Part shown: piece after piece, positions 42,906 through 45,966 of the stretch
How positions within the stretch are numbered: position 1 is the first letter of the stretch
Layout: each line of letters starts with the position of its first letter
Source of the DNA: Kiritimatiellia bacterium
GTDB lineage: Bacteria > Verrucomicrobiota > Kiritimatiellia > CAIQIC01 > Lenti-01
Assembly: GCA_028681135.1 (NCBI GenBank)
Contig: JAQUJC010000005.1
Span: 13,561-59,526 of the forward strand
Length of the DNA: 45,966 bases
Direction of reading: 5' to 3'
The notes under the pieces: generated by a model
Seen by the model: the letters and a program-made list of their open reading frames with translations, nothing else
Databases searched by the model: none
Told to the model about the DNA's origin: nothing
Made by a program: the position numbers and the translations under genes

Positions 42906-45173
42906 ATGAAAATCAGATGCCTGCCGATTACCTTAATCCTGATCGCCCTTGCGCTCAGCCTGATCTCCGCGGCCCTTGCCGCAACCAACGGGGTATACGA
43001 ATACAGGAATAACCTGGATGGCGGCATCACCATCACCGCCTATCTAACCAATGATACCGTTGACCTCGTCATTCCTTCCATGATCGACACCCAGAGTGTG
43101 ACCTGCATTGGATCCGAGGCCTTTCGGACAAAGGGATTAAGCGGCCACGTCACTCTTCCGGACAGTGTGCTGCGGATTGAAGCGGATGCCTTTCACTATA
43201 ATCTGGACCTTCATGGGGTCTCGCTGGGCACGGGGGTGACGAATATTGCGGAACGGGCCTTCTATGTATCCAAGCTGAAAAGCCTGGTGATTCCCGACAG
43301 CGTCCTGACCATTGGCGACGAGGCCTTCTACTACAACAATATTTCAAATCTGGTCGTGGGCACCAATGTGACGAGCATCGGCATGGGGGCTTTTATGAAC
43401 AATCGAACCCTGATGGAGCTGGCCCTGCCCGATAGCTTGCTCACCATCAGCAGCAACGCCTTTTTTGATAATGATATCCATACTCTCACCTTTGGAACCA
43501 ACCTGACGGTCATCGGACAAGAAGCCTTCACCCAAAACCCGCTGACCAATGGGATTGTACTGCCCGACAGCCTGCAGTCGCTGGCACCATTTGCCTTCTA
43601 CAACGCCCACCTGACCTCCGTTTCGTTTTCCTCCAACTTGATTGACATTGGCTGCGGCGCGTTCAACCGAAATGAAATCACCAACCTGAACGGCCAAGCC
43701 TCCAACGGAATCCTCTATGCTCGGAATCCGGATGGATCGGAGGATACCAGCCGCATTCTGTCCTACGGCGGCAATACCGGCGGTTCCATTTCCAATAGCG
43801 TCCGCACCATCGGAGCCTTTGCATTTGCCCGCAACAGCCTGGCCTCCATGAGCCTGCCTGACACCGTGACGACCATTGAAGAAAGCGCCTTCTGGAGCTG
43901 CGGACTTTCCCGCTTTGAAACCGGTAATGGCGTCCTCACTATCGCCTCGAATGCCTGCCGCGATAATTCATTGACCAACGTGGTGCTGGGTTCCTCCCTG
44001 ACCCACATCGGGCATTCCGCCTTTCGAAACAACAACCTCACCGTTTTGAATATTCCGGACAGCGTAACCGACATCGGACCGGACTCCTTCATGGCCAACC
44101 GCATTGCCCACCTGCAGCTCGGTTCACAGGTGGGGTCCATCGGTGCGAATGCCTTCTTTTACAACTATATCGAAACTATCGCCATCCCCGACAGCGTCAC
44201 GAATATTGGTGTTTGCGCCTTCTATACCCAGAAAAACGGAACCAACTACCTCACAACGAATCTGACGATCAGCGCAAATGCCCGGAGCATCGGAGCCTGG
44301 GCCTTCTACAAAACAGGATATGACGAAATCACGTTGCCCCTCTCTCCCGTCTGGCACACCTACGTCTTCGGCTCCTGGACCGTGAGCGGCAGCGAGGTTG
44401 TCGACCTCAACACCAATCAGCCCGGCATCCAGGTGGCGGTAAATGCCTGGGACCCCTATCTGGCCCGATACGATGCGCAGGTGCCAGCCCTCACACAAGA
44501 GCCCACCCATCAGACCGCGCTGGTGGGGAGTGCGGTCACCTTCACTGTCGGCGCCACCATCAGCGATGGCGGTGCGTTGTCTTACCAGTGGTCTGAAACG
44601 GACAAAAGCAACAGTGTCTCCAGCGCCATCGCTAGCGCGACCAATAGCCTCTTCTTCCCTGATACAGATACCCCTGGCGACTTTTATTATTTCTGCACCA
44701 TCTGCAATTCAAATGGCGCAGTGAACGGAACGCTCATTTCCACAAATACAACCCAGACGGCCCGCCTGACGATTGAGCCCACCCAGAGCTATACGAACTG
44801 GTGTATCGCGCAGGGGGTGCCGGAGGGCCAGCGAGGCCACCACGACGATCCAATGGCAGACGGCTTTGAGAATATCGTGAAATATGCCTATGGGCTGCCC
44901 GCCATGGAACCGGTGCGTTTCCAGGATCAGTTTGTTTTGACCGTTGAAACCAATCCGCCCAGACTGAGCCTCACCTATCCCAAATCCAAGACCGCAGAAA
45001 ACCTCGCCCTGATCCCCATCCGCACCGACCAGCTCACCTCCAATGTGGTGTGGCATGCAACGGAAATTACCAGCACGCTTGTGCAGGAAACAGCCACCAG
45101 CGAAACCTGGCGAGCGACCACGCCCCTGACTAACGGTAGCGTGTTTCTTGGGGTGCGCCTCGAGCTCCCCTAA
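42906..45173 (+). CDS. Secreted BspA-like leucine-rich-repeat surface protein
   Basis: A 755-residue exported protein. After a signal peptide (MKIRCLPITLILIALALSLI, cut near AALAA) come about 17 LRR_5-type repeats, period ~23 residues, with the pattern I-x-I-P-D-S-V-T-x-I-G-x-x-A-F (for example LVIPDSVLTIGDEAFYYNNI). Around 525-625 an Ig-like domain follows (EPTHQTALVGSAVTFTVGA, LSYQWSETD). The C-terminal ~130 residues (YTNWCIAQGVPEGQRG, DDPMADGFENIVKYAYGL) match a terminal module common in secreted PVC proteins. Function is probably adhesion or glycan binding. Three ATGs stand in a row; the third (42906) has GGAG at eight bases, the first only at two. Confidence 0.85.
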   Translation: MKIRCLPITLILIALALSLISAALAATNGVYEYRNNLDGGITITAYLTNDTVDLVIPSMIDTQSVTCIGSEAFRTKGLSGHVTLPDSVLRIEADAFHYNLDLHGVSLGTGVTNIAERAFYVSKLKSLVIPDSVLTIGDEAFYYNNISNLVVGTNVTSIGMGAFMNNRTLMELALPDSLLTISSNAFFDNDIHTLTFGTNLTVIGQEAFTQNPLTNGIVLPDSLQSLAPFAFYNAHLTSVSFSSNLIDIGCGAFNRNEITNLNGQASNGILYARNPDGSEDTSRILSYGGNTGGSISNSVRTIGAFAFARNSLASMSLPDTVTTIEESAFWSCGLSRFETGNGVLTIASNACRDNSLTNVVLGSSLTHIGHSAFRNNNLTVLNIPDSVTDIGPDSFMANRIAHLQLGSQVGSIGANAFFYNYIETIAIPDSVTNIGVCAFYTQKNGTNYLTTNLTISANARSIGAWAFYKTGYDEITLPLSPVWHTYVFGSWTVSGSEVVDLNTNQPGIQVAVNAWDPYLARYDAQVPALTQEPTHQTALVGSAVTFTVGATISDGGALSYQWSETDKSNSVSSAIASATNSLFFPDTDTPGDFYYFCTICNSNGAVNGTLISTNTTQTARLTIEPTQSYTNWCIAQGVPEGQRGHHDDPMADGFENIVKYAYGLPAMEPVRFQDQFVLTVETNPPRLSLTYPKSKTAENLALIPIRTDQLTSNVVWHATEITSTLVQETATSETWRATTPLTNGSVFLGVRLELP

Positions 45174-45178
45174 GCAAT

Positions 45179-45215
45179 ATATCCCGGGTTATCAATAGCC
45201 AAGACAACGGGATAT
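45179..45215. promoter_or_regulatory. Inverted repeat ATATCCCG/CGGGATAT between the LRR and LuxR-type genes
   Basis: Perfect eight-base arms separated by 21 bases, starting five bases after the LRR stop and ending 44 bases before the regulator start. No T run follows, so a protein-binding dyad is as likely as a terminator. Confidence 0.4.
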
Positions 45216-45259
45216 GAATTCTCGACACGGCCAACAGCGGGCGCTAGGCTTTTCCGTCT

Positions 45260-45966
45260 ATGCGCAAAAGCCTGTCCCAGATTCTCGGTGCCTTCATCGA
45301 TGCCTCCGCCAACGTGGAATCCACCGGCGCGTTATGTAAACAATTCGAACAGTTCCTGGACACGTTGGGGTTTTCTGGCTTCTTCTACACGGCGATTCCC
45401 GGCATTCCAAAGCGGGAACCCAATCAGGCCATGTTTCTGGAAAAAGTGCTGCTCTATGCCACCGATATGAAAGCCGTGCGCTCCCTGATGGACAGCGAGG
45501 TCTTTGGACAGGGCCCCATTATTGTTCGTCTGTTTGCCGGTGCCGCCGAGCCCTTCACCGGTTTCCAGGCCTTCAAAGAGGTCACCGGAAAACTTCCCCC
45601 CGGCCGCCCGGAAGAGATTATGGAAGACCCGTCGCTTGCCTATTCGCTCATCTGCCCTGTGGATACGCCTGACCGGCGCTGCGGCGTCACCTTGCTGTCG
45701 AAGGAACGGGGCCTGTTGAAACTCTATCGCCAACTATGGCGGGTGAAGAACGTGGCCTATGCCGGCACCCTCCTGTTTCATGAGCGATGGAAGACCTTGG
45801 TGCATAAGGCCAACGAGGCCGCCGTCACGCTGCGGGAATACGAATGCCTGCTCTGGGCCGCTCAGGGAAAAACCGCCTCTGAAATGGCCATCATTCTGAA
45901 CATCAGCGAACGCACCGTTCGCTTTCATCTGACCAACGCCAGCGAGAAACTCGATACCACCAACGT
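45260..45966 (+). CDS. LuxR-family transcriptional regulator (3' end beyond window)
   Basis: 235 complete codons are visible and the frame is still open at the edge. The C-terminal part is a clear GerE/LuxR helix-turn-helix: VTLREYECLLWAAQGKTASEMAIILNI, then SERTVRFHLTNASEKLDTTN. The preceding ~175 residues have the length and alpha/beta character of the autoinducer-binding domain of quorum-sensing LuxR proteins, but the conserved ligand residues (W-x3-Y, D) are not evident, so a different signal is possible. No luxI-type synthase is in the window. ATG 45260 lies 87 bases after the LRR gene. It may regulate itself or the surface protein. Confidence 0.8.
   Translation, partial: MRKSLSQILGAFIDASANVESTGALCKQFEQFLDTLGFSGFFYTAIPGIPKREPNQAMFLEKVLLYATDMKAVRSLMDSEVFGQGPIIVRLFAGAAEPFTGFQAFKEVTGKLPPGRPEEIMEDPSLAYSLICPVDTPDRRCGVTLLSKERGLLKLYRQLWRVKNVAYAGTLLFHERWKTLVHKANEAAVTLREYECLLWAAQGKTASEMAIILNISERTVRFHLTNASEKLDTTN

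Overview
The window is about 46 kb of GC-rich bacterial chromosome with complete housekeeping genes (purA, uppS, cdsA, rseP, mnmA, ruvB, a DnaJ homologue, two tRNAs), many envelope and glycan genes, and large secreted surface proteins. No rRNA, CRISPR array, integrase or intact transposon is visible. The mix of LPS-type genes, a secreted leucine-rich-repeat protein, degenerate intergenic repeats and mevalonate-pathway mvaS suggests a Gram-negative member of the PVC superphylum (Kiritimatiellota, Verrucomicrobiota or Lentisphaerota-like). That assignment is an inference from style, not from a marker gene.

Layout. 1-9,203 (minus) is a polysaccharide operon. It holds a GT-C membrane glycosyltransferase, a SAM methyltransferase, an NAD-dependent sugar epimerase/ketoreductase, an NDP-hexose 2,3-dehydratase, a Gfo/Idh/MocA oxidoreductase, a polyprenyl-phosphate GT2 and an AsmA-like protein, with ATGA-type overlaps between several of them. 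9,283-13,112 is sulfur and central metabolism: cysK, with divergent metY and a malic enzyme. 13,113-18,361 has a decayed permease, paired palindromic repeats, a 1,338-residue secreted PLD-like protein and a repeat-rich gap. 18,362-27,366 (minus) has a WaaP-kinase/glycosidase fusion, a WaaE-like GT2, a lipase-like SGNH protein, a zinc-ribbon membrane protein, mvaS, a four-copy 31-bp iteron array and a CLC channel. 27,499-30,445 (plus) has two GT4 enzymes and a membrane protein. 30,496-34,433 (minus) has an SGNH/TPR protein, tRNA-Thr, a CbpA-type DnaJ and a small coiled-coil protein. 34,619-41,445 (plus) has tRNA-Leu, ruvB, a UDP-uronate-type epimerase, purA-uppS-cdsA and rseP. The right end has mnmA (minus), a leucine-rich-repeat surface protein and the start of a LuxR-type regulator.

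How they work together. The best candidate for a new system is the operon at 2.5-9.2 kb. It carries the three-enzyme signature of 2-deoxysugar synthesis (2,3-dehydratase, 3-ketoreductase, 4-ketoreductase) next to a GT2 that would load a sugar on a lipid carrier and a GT-C enzyme that would use it outside the membrane. This predicts surface decoration with a 2,6-dideoxysugar.

Window-scale signals. The plus strand looks G-rich up to roughly 33-34 kb and C-rich after it, whichever strand is coding, as at a replication terminus. Long G homopolymers (8-12 bases) are unusually common and mostly follow the same polarity, and a dif-like sequence lies at 42,736-42,763. Several homopolymers sit where slippage would switch a protein on or off.
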